This document shows, in pieces, positions 7,330 to 15,459 of a DNA stretch of 64,000 nucleotides (positions are counted from its first letter, which is position 1; each line of letters opens with the position of its first letter). The position numbers and the translations under genes are program-made. The notes beneath the pieces are model-generated. The model worked only from the letters and a program-made list of their open reading frames with translations. It was not told the origin of the DNA and made no database searches. This stretch comes from Neiella holothuriorum (lineage in GTDB: Bacteria > Pseudomonadota > Gammaproteobacteria > Enterobacterales > Neiellaceae). The stretch is from positions 1 to 64,000 of the forward strand of contig NZ_JAHZSS010000004.1 of assembly GCF_019457915.1 (NCBI RefSeq). The letters run 5' to 3'.

Positions 7330-8950
7330 GCCCCTTTTCCGATCAGCAATAAATGTCTTGAGTGGGTCGCTCTTGGCTTTATTGGGTTTGCTCGGCTGCG
7401 AACCGATGGATATGCCTAAGCCAAAAGATGGCTTGGTCTATTGCTCGCTCGGCACTCCGTCTAGTTTTAACCCGCAGCTCAGCACCTCTGCAAATGTGGT
7501 TGAAGCGACCAGCTTGCAGCTTTACGACCGTTTACTGCGCATTGATTTAGATGGGCGTAGTTTTAAACCCGCGCTTGCTACCAGTTGGCAAGTGGATGAC
7601 TCGGGTACTCGCTATCGCTTCAAACTGCGTCAAAACGTGCAATTTCACAGCACCGAATATTTCACCCCATCACGGCCTTTTAATGCCGACGATGTTGTCT
7701 TTAGTTTCCGCCGGATCATCGATAAAACTCACCCGTACCATTATGTCGGCCGCAGCGATTATTCGTTTTTTGTGAGTGTTGGTTTTCCTTGGTTGGTCAA
7801 ATCTGTCGAGGCAATTGATCCGTCGACGGTAGAATTTGAGTTATTTGCGCCTGACAGCACCTTCTTAAGTAACCTCGCAACCAACTTTGCCGTCATCTTG
7901 TCGGCTGATTATGGCCAACAGTTATCGGCCCGCGGTGAGCGCCACCTGATCGATAAACTGCCAATCGGCACGGGTCCCTTCCATTTTTATCGTTATAAAG
8001 AAGAACACTTTATTAAATATCGCTCCCATGAAGCCTATTGGGGAGTCGCGCCCAAGCTTAATGAAGTGGTGTTAGATATCACCCCGAATGGCACCATGCG
8101 GCTTGCCAAATTGCTTACCGGCGAATGCGATGCCATGGCATTCCCGCTGGCAAACGAACTTAAGATGTTGCGTGAGAAACCTGAATTCCAAGTGCAATAT
8201 CAAAATGGCTTTAATGTGGGCTATTGGGCGTTTAACACCGACACGCCACCGCTAAATGATGCCCGCGTGCGCAAGGCGTTAGCACTTGCGATCAATCGTG
8301 ACCCCATTATGGAAGCGGTATTTTATGGCACCGCGTCTATTGCCAGCAGCCTGCTGCCACCGGCATCTTGGGGCTATGATGCCACCGCCAGTGCGGAAGC
8401 TTATGATCCTCAGCGGGCGCGCGAATTATTGGCCGAAGCAGGTCACCCCGACGGATTTGATTTAGACATTTGGCTGTTGCCCGTTCAGCGAGCCTATAAC
8501 CCGAACAGTCGTAAAATGGCGTTATTGCTGCAAGATAACCTGAAGCAAATCGGTGTTCATGCCCACTTAGTTAATCATGACTGGAACGCTTTTCGCAGCG
8601 GGTTAAGCCGTGGCGACCATGACAGTGTGTTGATTGGCTGGACCGCTGATAATGCCGATCCGGATAACTTTTTCCGGCCATTGTTAAGCTGCCAGGCTAA
8701 GTTAGCCGGCACCAATCGCGCCATGTGGTGCGACAAGCATTACGATCAACTTATTGATGAAGCGCGCTTAGCCACTTCATTTGAAAAACGCCAAGCGCTC
8801 TACAGTCAGGCACAACATTACTTAGTTGAGCAAATGCCTGTTGTGCCAATCGCTCATGGTATGCGAACACAAGCATCTGGCGAGCACGTCAAAGGGCTTA
8901 CGGTTGAACCGTTTGGTGGCATTGATTTTTCATCCGTGACGATCGAGTAA
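7307..8950 (+). CDS. sapA: SapA-type peptide-binding protein of an ABC importer
   Basis: A 547-residue extracytoplasmic solute-binding protein of family 5 (SBP_bac_5), as for DppA/OppA/SapA. The N-terminus ends in LLALLGLLGCEP, which fits a lipoprotein lipobox with Cys at about residue 31, so it is probably membrane-anchored in the periplasm. The domain contains the usual LATSWQVDDSGTRYRFKLRQNVQFH and YNPNSRKMALLLQ patterns. In enteric bacteria Sap proteins handle antimicrobial peptides, haem or putrescine; the substrate here is unknown. The ATG at 7307 lies inside pspF without a clear ribosome binding site, and a GTG at 7322 is an alternative start. First of sapABCDF. Confidence 0.87.
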   Translation: MALILVNKPLFRSAINVLSGSLLALLGLLGCEPMDMPKPKDGLVYCSLGTPSSFNPQLSTSANVVEATSLQLYDRLLRIDLDGRSFKPALATSWQVDDSGTRYRFKLRQNVQFHSTEYFTPSRPFNADDVVFSFRRIIDKTHPYHYVGRSDYSFFVSVGFPWLVKSVEAIDPSTVEFELFAPDSTFLSNLATNFAVILSADYGQQLSARGERHLIDKLPIGTGPFHFYRYKEEHFIKYRSHEAYWGVAPKLNEVVLDITPNGTMRLAKLLTGECDAMAFPLANELKMLREKPEFQVQYQNGFNVGYWAFNTDTPPLNDARVRKALALAINRDPIMEAVFYGTASIASSLLPPASWGYDATASAEAYDPQRARELLAEAGHPDGFDLDIWLLPVQRAYNPNSRKMALLLQDNLKQIGVHAHLVNHDWNAFRSGLSRGDHDSVLIGWTADNADPDNFFRPLLSCQAKLAGTNRAMWCDKHYDQLIDEARLATSFEKRQALYSQAQHYLVEQMPVVPIAHGMRTQASGEHVKGLTVEPFGGIDFSSVTIE

Positions 8951-8954
8951 GATT

Positions 8955-9980
8955 ATGTGGCGCTATTTCATACGTAAATTTAACTTACTCGTTATCACCA
9001 TTTTCTTGCTGAGCTTGCTGTCGTTCAGCTTATTGCACTTGATGCCTGGCTTGCCGCTCGATGCGCTTAATCCCGACGGCTCTTTGTCGCTGGCGGAGCA
9101 ACGTCGCTTAGTGGAACATTACGCGCTAGAACAAGGCTTCTGGCAGCAGTATGCCCAATACATCAGCAATATTTTTAATGGTAATTGGGGCACCTCGCGC
9201 ATTGATCAAATTCCTATTTTTGATCAGATGGTGAGCAGCTTTATGTCGACCCTACAGCTCGCCGTGTCAGCCATGGCTCTAGCCATGTTTATTGGAGTGC
9301 CGCTAGGGATCATCAGCGCTTATTACCATGGTTCATGGTTTGACCGTACCGTCACATCCATGAGTTTGATTGGCCAGTCTATCCCCGTGTTTTGGTGGGC
9401 GCTGATGCTGATCTTGCTGTTAGCGCTCGGCCTACAGTGGTTTCCATTATCTGGCCGTATTGGGTTGCTATACGACATCCCCGAAGTCTCTCATATTTTA
9501 TTAATTGATATTGCCTTGGCCGATGATGAATATCAGCGTGCAGCCTTATGGAGTGCCGTTCGTCATATCATTTTGCCAACCCTGGCGATTAGCGTTATCC
9601 CGATGACGGCACTGATTCAAATCACGCGTGCAAGCTTGATTGATATTAGTGAAAAAAATTATATCCAAGCCGCGCGCGCTAAAGGGTTAAGCCGCTATCA
9701 AGTATTGTGGCGCCATGCTTTACCCAATTACTTTAGTAGCTTTATTCGCCATGTCGGCGCCCTTACCAACCCATTGCTCACCACCACTATGGTAGTGGAA
9801 TACATTTTCGATTGGCCCGGCGCAGGGCGTTGGTTGATTCATAGTTTAGTGGCGCAGGATGTGCCTGCAATTCAAGCCTGTATGCTAACGATTTCCGTGT
9901 TCGTTATTTGCATTTCCATTATTACCGACTTGCTCGCGGCCTGGAGCAACCCTAAAGAGCGGAATCAATCTCATGGATAG
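8955..9980 (+). CDS. sapB: SapB-type ABC transporter permease
   Basis: The 341-residue inner-membrane protein shows the DppB/OppB permease pattern: an N-terminal helix (about 9-31), LHLMPGLPLDALNPDG near the start, and a later permease domain. The EAA-type loop is at about 235-255 (YIQAARAKGLSRYQVLWRHALPN), followed by WPGAGRWL. It starts four bases after the sapA stop and its end overlaps sapC by eight bases. With SapC it forms the transmembrane channel of the Sap importer. The region around residues 165-195 (after SGRIGLLYDIPEVSH) is a periplasmic insertion typical of SapB. Confidence 0.9.
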   Translation: MWRYFIRKFNLLVITIFLLSLLSFSLLHLMPGLPLDALNPDGSLSLAEQRRLVEHYALEQGFWQQYAQYISNIFNGNWGTSRIDQIPIFDQMVSSFMSTLQLAVSAMALAMFIGVPLGIISAYYHGSWFDRTVTSMSLIGQSIPVFWWALMLILLLALGLQWFPLSGRIGLLYDIPEVSHILLIDIALADDEYQRAALWSAVRHIILPTLAISVIPMTALIQITRASLIDISEKNYIQAARAKGLSRYQVLWRHALPNYFSSFIRHVGALTNPLLTTTMVVEYIFDWPGAGRWLIHSLVAQDVPAIQACMLTISVFVICISIITDLLAAWSNPKERNQSHG

Positions 9981-10866
9981 AAATACCATCTACCAAGATG
10001 ATGCGGTGCCTTCGATTACCAAGCAAGTCATCACAGCCTTCAGCTCGCGCGGTATCTTTATGGTGGCATTCTGGACGCTGATCTTAATGCTAGTGGTGAT
10101 GATGCTGAGCTATGTATTAGCTCCCTATCACCCGCAACACCAACACATCGACTTACTGCTGTTACCGCCGAGTTGGTATGATCAAGGCACTGTTGAGTTC
10201 TTTTTTGGCACCGACGGCCTCGGTCGAGACATTCTTTCTCGAGTAATTAGCGGCACACGCTATACCTTAGGCGGCGCGATTTTAACGGTTGTCATTTCCG
10301 GCATCATTGGGGTTGCTATTGGGGCCGTTGCCGCCATGCTGCGCGGTTTACGGTCGAGTATCTTGCACCATTTACTCGATACCATCTTGGCCATTCCGTC
10401 GTTACTGTTAGCCATTCTGGTCATTGCCATTTTAGGTCGCGGCTGGGACACCGTATTGCTTGCCGTAACCATCGGATTGATTCCACAATTTATTCGCGTC
10501 AGCCACCAGGCTGTGCTTGCCGTTCTCGAAACTGAATACGTGCGAATGGCGCGACTAGACGGCTATACCAATTTTCAGCTGTTTTATCGCGTGGTTCTGC
10601 CCAACATCGCCGAACCCCTCATTATTCGTTTTACCGCTGCATTATCCAGTGCAGTGATGGATTTGGCAGCCCTAGGCTTTTTAAATTTAGGCGCACAAGC
10701 TCCAGCCCCCGAGTGGGGTTCGATGATGGCAAGCGGCATTGAACTGCTAACCTCCGCGCCTTGGGTCATCACCCTGCCCGGAATCGCCATTTTTATCAGC
10801 GTGTTGAGCATCAACCTTGTGGGTGAAGGCCTGCAACGAAGCTTTAAAAAGCTGGAGTCATCATGA
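9973..10866 (+). CDS. sapC: SapC-type ABC transporter permease
   Basis: At 297 residues this is the DppC/OppC-type partner permease. An N-terminal helix (about 28-50) is followed by FFFGTDGLGRDILSRVISGTRYTL, the family hallmark, then five more membrane segments. The cytoplasmic loop LETEYVRMARLDGYTNFQLFYRVVLPN (about 178-205) docks onto the ATPases. It overlaps sapB at its start and sapD at its end (four bases), consistent with tightly coupled translation of the operon. Confidence 0.92.
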   Translation: MDRNTIYQDDAVPSITKQVITAFSSRGIFMVAFWTLILMLVVMMLSYVLAPYHPQHQHIDLLLLPPSWYDQGTVEFFFGTDGLGRDILSRVISGTRYTLGGAILTVVISGIIGVAIGAVAAMLRGLRSSILHHLLDTILAIPSLLLAILVIAILGRGWDTVLLAVTIGLIPQFIRVSHQAVLAVLETEYVRMARLDGYTNFQLFYRVVLPNIAEPLIIRFTAALSSAVMDLAALGFLNLGAQAPAPEWGSMMASGIELLTSAPWVITLPGIAIFISVLSINLVGEGLQRSFKKLESS

Positions 10867-11879
10867 ATCTGCTAGACATACGTAACCTCACTATTGAACT
10901 CGAAACGCCGCAGGGCCTAATTACTGCGGTAGAACGTTTCAGCCTCGTGGTGCAAGACGGTGAAGTTCGAGGCATTGTTGGCGAGTCAGGCTCCGGCAAG
11001 TCGTTGGTGGGGCGAGCCATTATGGGCTTGTTATCCAGCAAGTGGCGGGTACGGGCCGATCGTTTCTTTTTTGCTGGCCAAGATCTACAGCAAATGGGGG
11101 TTGATGAGCATCGTCGATTTATGGGGCAAGAGGCGGCAATGATTTTTCAGCAGCCATCGAGCTATCTCGATCCCATCGCGAAAATTGGTGAGCAACTTAT
11201 TGAAGCCTTGCCAGAGCAACGCAGTTTTAGCCTGTCGTTCTGGCGCCGCTCGCGCGAACGCGTCGAAAAGGTTTCCGCACTGCTGCATAAAGTGGGTATA
11301 CGCGACCATACCCGCATTATGAATTCATACCCTCATGAATTATCCGAAGGCCTGTGCCAGAAAATCATGATTGCCATGGCGATTGCCAACGAGCCAAGAC
11401 TTTTGATTGCCGATGAACCTACCTCGACCATGGAAGCCACTACGAAAATTCAAATTTACAAACTCATGGCAAAAATGAACCAGCTGCGTAAGTTGTCAGT
11501 GGTTCATATTTCCAATGAATTAGAAACCGCCGCCAATTGGACCGATCGCGTCACCATTATGTATTGTGGCCAAGCGGTTGAAGCCGGCCCAACCGAGCAA
11601 GTGGTCAATCAACCCTTGCACCCTTACACGCATGCTTTAGCAACCTTAGTTAAACGCGACCCTGAGCGACAAATGCTGAATGTGATGCCCGGTACAATGC
11701 CAACACTGCAGCATTTGCCCACAGGCTGTCGTTTGGGCCCTCGCTGCCCTCGTGCGCACAAGGATTGTATTGAGATGCCGCGTTCTCGCTACTTACGAAA
11801 CCGCAGCTACCGCTGCCATGCACCATTTAACCTGGAGGAAAAGCATGCAAACGCCGCTGCTTCAGGTCAAACACATTAG
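10863..11879 (+). CDS. sapD: SapD-type ABC transporter ATP-binding protein
   Basis: A 338-residue ATPase with Walker A GESGSGKS at about residues 38-45, signature LSEGL (as the LTEGE variant of enteric SapD) and Walker B LLIADEPTST with the catalytic Glu intact. It ends in the Cys-containing oligopeptide-transporter C-terminal region (CRLGPRCPRAHKDC). That region binds an iron-sulfur cluster or metal in some dipeptide ATPases. It overlaps sapC by four bases. In enteric bacteria SapD also supports Trk potassium uptake. Since SapF here seems catalytically impaired, SapD probably supplies the main ATPase activity. Confidence 0.92.
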   Translation: MNLLDIRNLTIELETPQGLITAVERFSLVVQDGEVRGIVGESGSGKSLVGRAIMGLLSSKWRVRADRFFFAGQDLQQMGVDEHRRFMGQEAAMIFQQPSSYLDPIAKIGEQLIEALPEQRSFSLSFWRRSRERVEKVSALLHKVGIRDHTRIMNSYPHELSEGLCQKIMIAMAIANEPRLLIADEPTSTMEATTKIQIYKLMAKMNQLRKLSVVHISNELETAANWTDRVTIMYCGQAVEAGPTEQVVNQPLHPYTHALATLVKRDPERQMLNVMPGTMPTLQHLPTGCRLGPRCPRAHKDCIEMPRSRYLRNRSYRCHAPFNLEEKHANAAASGQTH

Positions 11880-12636
11880 TAAGACCTACATGAACCCAAA
11901 AGGCTGGTTTCGTCGCGAGCATGTACGCGCCATTAAATCGTTATCGTTTGAGCTCAAGCGCGCCCATACGCTTGCGGTGATAGGCGAAGCAGGCTCGGGT
12001 AAGTCAACACTTGCTCATTTGCTTGCTGGCGAGATGGAGCCCTCCTCCGGCGACATTTTATTGCATGGCCAAAGCCTTAATGACACGAATAAACGCCAGC
12101 GTTGCATGGACATCCGTTTGATCCCACAAATGCCATCGTTGTCGCTCAATCCAAGGCAGCGGGTTAGTACCCAAATTTTAGCGCCACTGGTTCAACACCG
12201 TTCGATTACCCACGCGCTACGTCAGCAAAAATTGTATGGCACCATGCGCGATGTTGGTTTGCTTGAAGAGCATGCTAACTATTACCCCAACATGTTATCG
12301 GCCAGTCAGCGACTCAGGGTAACGCTAGCTCGCGCCATGATCGTTGACCCTGAAGTTTTGGTGTTTGATCAGACCTTATCGGCGATGGACATTACTATGC
12401 GCGCACAGCTGATCAACTTGCTGACCAAATTACAGCAATCGCGCGGTATGGCTTATGTGATGATTGGTCACCAGCTTTCGATGATCCGCCACCTCGCCGA
12501 TCACGTGATGGTCATGCAGCATGGTGAAGTGATTGAGTTTGACCAAACCAACAATGTGTTTAAGGCCCCAGCAAGCGATTACACAAAACGCATGGTCTAT
12601 GCATACAACGAGCTAACACAAGGCTCTAACGGCTAA
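11845..12636 (+). CDS. sapF: SapF-type ABC ATP-binding protein with altered Walker B
   Basis: The 263-residue ATPase partner of SapD. The frame is open to 11752, but the ATG at 11845 is preferred because GGAGGAAAAGC lies directly before it; the start overlaps sapD by 35 bases. Walker A is intact (GEAGSGKST from about residue 47). The signature is LSASQ instead of LSGGQ, and the Walker B end reads VLVFDQTLSAMD. Gln176 (CAG, 12370-12372) therefore stands where the catalytic Glu normally follows the Asp. The H-loop His (GHQ) is kept. The protein probably binds ATP but hydrolyses it poorly, so SapD/SapF would be an asymmetric pair. Confidence 0.9.
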   Translation: MQTPLLQVKHISKTYMNPKGWFRREHVRAIKSLSFELKRAHTLAVIGEAGSGKSTLAHLLAGEMEPSSGDILLHGQSLNDTNKRQRCMDIRLIPQMPSLSLNPRQRVSTQILAPLVQHRSITHALRQQKLYGTMRDVGLLEEHANYYPNMLSASQRLRVTLARAMIVDPEVLVFDQTLSAMDITMRAQLINLLTKLQQSRGMAYVMIGHQLSMIRHLADHVMVMQHGEVIEFDQTNNVFKAPASDYTKRMVYAYNELTQGSNG

Positions 12637-12684
12637 GCAAGCCGGCTTTAAGGGCTTTTCCCTGGCGGGTAAAAACAGCAATAA

Positions 12685-12713
12685 AAAAAGGAGCTCTTTA
12701 TGAGCTCCTTTTT
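12685..12713. terminator. Bidirectional terminator between sapF and ppiD
   Basis: AAAAAGGAGCTC pairs with GAGCTCCTTTTT around a TTTAT loop. Both flanks carry A/T runs, so it can end the rightward sap operon and the leftward ppiD transcript. Confidence 0.85.
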
Positions 12714-12740
12714 ATTGTAACTATTTCGGCTTACTAAGCA

Positions 12741-14636
12741 TTAGAACTCGTCGCTTTGCGCGGCTTCTTGCTCAATGTAAACAATCTCAGCCTGTGCTTT
12801 AAGCGCATTCACCAACGCCATGTAAGCAGTCTGACTTTGGTTTTGTTCTAGTGCTTGTTGCAAGCGACCATCGCGCTCTTCACCCTGAGCTTCAACCACT
12901 TCATCCAGCGCAATCACTGCAACAAAGTTGCTCGCCGTTACTTTATCGAATTGAGCAGTTTCTGCTGGCTTCGACATGGCAAAAGCACGGTCGCGTACAG
13001 CGCGATCCAATTCCATGCTGTCTCGAGCAAATCCGCTTTCAGTTAGCAACGTAATTGGCTGTTGAGCTTCGATTAAAGGTGTCTCTCCTTGCTTGAGCTG
13101 CGCCAAATATTGATCGGCAATTTCATTCGCTTGTTCAGCGGCAACTTCCATCGCAACCACTTTAGCGACTTGCGGCTTCACTTCATCTAGCGTTTTCGCA
13201 CGTGCAGGCTGATGCTCTTTGACTCGAACAACCATCAATTGACCTTCGGCAAGCTCAATCGGATCGGAGTTCAAACGGTCACGCAATACTTGTTCAGAGA
13301 ATATCGCGCGAATCACCTGTGGATCAGCAATGGCAGCTGGCGGATTCGCTTGTGAGAAGCTGTCGGTGCTTTGCACTGACAAACCTGTTTCGCTCGCGAT
13401 GTCGTCTAAGCTCTCAGGCATTTCAAATGCTAAGTTGGTGACTTCTTCTTGCAGCTCATAGTAACGCTCTAAGGCAGCGTTGCGTTGCTGCTCTGCGCGA
13501 ATATCATCGGCAACGTCAGCTAATGGCTTCGTTGCTTCAGGACGAATGCCTGTCACTTGAATCAAATGCAAACCGAATGGCGTTTCAACCAATTGTGAAA
13601 TGTCGCCCTCTTTTTCCAATCCAAATACTGCATCGTCAAACGCATCGCCCATCACACCAGCGGCAAACCAATCAAGATCGCCACCATTTTCAGCAGAGAA
13701 GCTGTCGGTTGAGTATGTGGTTGCCATTTCTGCAAAGTCACTGCCAGCAGCAAGCTCGGCTTGCACTTTAAGTGCGGCTTCACGACCTTCATCTGAATTT
13801 TCAAACAAGATGTGAGAGGCACGACGTTCGGCGGCGGTTCGATAAAGTGCTGAATTCGCTTCATAGTAATCGGCGACTTCTTCATCGCTAATTTCAATAT
13901 CGCGAGCTAATGCATCGGCATCTACATGCAGGTAATCAACGGACACCATTTCTGGTTGTTGATACATATACTGATGAGCATCGAAGTAAGTTTGAACTTG
14001 CTCTTCGGTTGGAATCACATCGGCAGCGAGCTTGGCTGTGTCGATCTTCCAATAGCGCACGCTACGGGTTTGGTTCAATAGCGCATCAATTCGATCCACT
14101 TCTGACGGCAGTACAAAGTCACTGCCCAATACACCCGATACAAATTGGCGACGCGACATATCGGCTCGCATCATTTCACGAAACGATGCAGCGCTATAAC
14201 CTTGGCGGTTAATCAATGACAGATATAACTCGTTGTCGAACACACCGTCTTGCTGGAAGCCTGGCATGTTAACAATGGCTTGGCGGATTTGTTCATCACC
14301 AACGGACAAACCGTTTTTTGCAACCGCCTGATCAAATAGCGCTTCAGTAATTAGCTTTTCAAGTACAGATGCGCGAATTTGTTGTTCAAAAGCAGGGTTT
14401 GACGCCATTAAGTCGAACTGTTCGCCGAGCTGCTGCTCAAGGCGCATGCGCTCGTCACGAACGCCATTTTCCAGTGCTTGGCTGTAAATCTTTTGATCAT
14501 TAACTTTTGCTGCGAGGAGCTCAGTCGGATTTCCGAGGTAGCTACCAACGCCTGCTAGTGCGAACGATAGAATGACCGCTCCGAGTACCACTTTAACGAT
14601 GGTGCCCTGAGAGCCTTCACGAATTTTTTCGAGCAT
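12741..14636 (-). CDS. ppiD: PpiD, membrane-anchored periplasmic folding chaperone
   Basis: The 631-residue protein begins MLEKIREGSQGTIVKVVLGAVILSFALAG, a single N-terminal membrane anchor (about residues 13-33) followed by a SurA-N-like chaperone domain. A parvulin (PPIC) domain lies around residues 265-360 (ASHILFENSDEGREAALKV, AENGGDLDWFAAGVMG). PpiD sits at the SecYEG translocon and helps nascent outer membrane and periplasmic proteins fold; its parvulin domain is often inactive as an isomerase. The length matches E. coli PpiD (623). Position after hupB is the conserved lon-hupB-ppiD order. Confidence 0.93.
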   Translation of the reverse strand: MLEKIREGSQGTIVKVVLGAVILSFALAGVGSYLGNPTELLAAKVNDQKIYSQALENGVRDERMRLEQQLGEQFDLMASNPAFEQQIRASVLEKLITEALFDQAVAKNGLSVGDEQIRQAIVNMPGFQQDGVFDNELYLSLINRQGYSAASFREMMRADMSRRQFVSGVLGSDFVLPSEVDRIDALLNQTRSVRYWKIDTAKLAADVIPTEEQVQTYFDAHQYMYQQPEMVSVDYLHVDADALARDIEISDEEVADYYEANSALYRTAAERRASHILFENSDEGREAALKVQAELAAGSDFAEMATTYSTDSFSAENGGDLDWFAAGVMGDAFDDAVFGLEKEGDISQLVETPFGLHLIQVTGIRPEATKPLADVADDIRAEQQRNAALERYYELQEEVTNLAFEMPESLDDIASETGLSVQSTDSFSQANPPAAIADPQVIRAIFSEQVLRDRLNSDPIELAEGQLMVVRVKEHQPARAKTLDEVKPQVAKVVAMEVAAEQANEIADQYLAQLKQGETPLIEAQQPITLLTESGFARDSMELDRAVRDRAFAMSKPAETAQFDKVTASNFVAVIALDEVVEAQGEERDGRLQQALEQNQSQTAYMALVNALKAQAEIVYIEQEAAQSDEF

Positions 14637-14803
14637 GATTTTTCTCTTGCCTGAGTAATCTGAATCCGAAGTATTTGGCGTACCAGATTATGTGAATAGT
14701 ACTTGTCAGAAAGATTCCGCTGTGTTTCAGCCAAATATTTACTGTGGGGCGCATGTTAACACAGAGCCACCACCAATGAAGCAAATTGACGCTTTAATAA
14801 CAC

Positions 14804-14832
14804 TAAAAAAGGCCGATAAAAATCGACCTTTT
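14804..14832 (-). terminator. Rho-independent terminator of hupB
   Basis: On the minus strand AAAAGGTCGAT pairs with ATCGGCCTTTT (one mismatch) around TTTT, followed by a run of T. It lies 30 bases after the hupB stop. Confidence 0.7.
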
Positions 14833-14861
14833 GTCTTACTTAGAAATTCGACAGGATAAAA

Positions 14862-15134
14862 TTAATTAACTGCGTCTTTCAGAGCTTTACCTGGCTTGAA
14901 CGCAGGAACTTTAGCTGCTGCAATTTCAATAGTTTCGCCAGTTTGTGGGTTGCGGCCAGAGCGAGCAGCGCGTTCACGAACAGTGAAAGTACCGAAGCCA
15001 ACCAGTGCAACTTGATCACCTGCTTTCAGCGTGTCAGTTACCGCTTCAACCAGAGCATCCAATGCACGACCCGCAGACGCTTTAGAAATATCCGCATTCT
15101 CTGCGATTTTGTCGATTAGTTGAGATTTATTCAC
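14862..15134 (-). CDS. hupB: DNA-binding protein HU-beta
   Basis: The 90-residue histone-like protein has the full HU pattern: [26 protein letters not shown] at the start and the DNA-binding arm [26 protein letters not shown] around residues 46-69, including RNPQTG with the intercalating Pro. HU compacts and bends DNA. The start codon is GTG (15132-15134), preceded by AGGGG at good spacing. It has its own promoter-like sequence about 70 bases upstream and its own terminator, and sits between lon and ppiD as in E. coli. Confidence 0.97.
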   Translation of the reverse strand: MNKSQLIDKIAENADISKASAGRALDALVEAVTDTLKAGDQVALVGFGTFTVRERAARSGRNPQTGETIEIAAAKVPAFKPGKALKDAVN

Positions 15135-15205
15135 GTTTTACATCCCCTTTGATTTTTATTCGGTCACCGTGGTAATTGCTTCCCTCAGTGATGACCGGCG
15201 CAGGT

Positions 15206-15234
15206 TTTATATCAAGCTTGCTTTCGAGATTCAA
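15206..15234 (-). promoter_or_regulatory. Putative sigma70 promoter of hupB
   Basis: On the minus strand TTGAAT and TATAAA are separated by 17 bases, about 70 bases upstream of the hupB GTG. The remaining hupB-lon intergenic stretch (15135-15459) shows no gene, only this element and the hairpin after lon. Confidence 0.5.
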
Positions 15235-15404
15235 GCTCAAAAAATTACAAATACAATTCTTGCTAGGCCGCGCCAATACTGGCCTCTAGTACGGTCAGCA
15301 AGATTCGATCTAGGCTATCACAACAAATTTCAGTTGGAAGCTCTTAAAAAGAACTTTTTGCAAATAAATTTGAGAGACAGGTCATATTTGCACAAATCAA
15401 ATCA

Positions 15405-15448
15405 TCAAATCAGCCAACACCAGCACTAACTCTGCACTGGCATTGGCT
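15405..15448 (-). terminator. Putative terminator hairpin after lon
   Basis: On the minus strand AGCCAATGCCAG and CTGGTGTTGGCT can form a 12-pair stem (two G-T wobbles) around a 13-base loop, 12 bases after the lon stop. The tail (GATTTGATGATTTG) is only moderately T-rich, so termination strength is uncertain. Confidence 0.4.
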
Positions 15449-15459
15449 TTTATGACAAT

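Noticed and set aside
15169-15429. Open frame of 86 codons between lon and hupB on the plus strand
   Set aside because: It overlaps the hupB promoter and the lon hairpin, lacks a ribosome binding site and shows no recognisable protein pattern.
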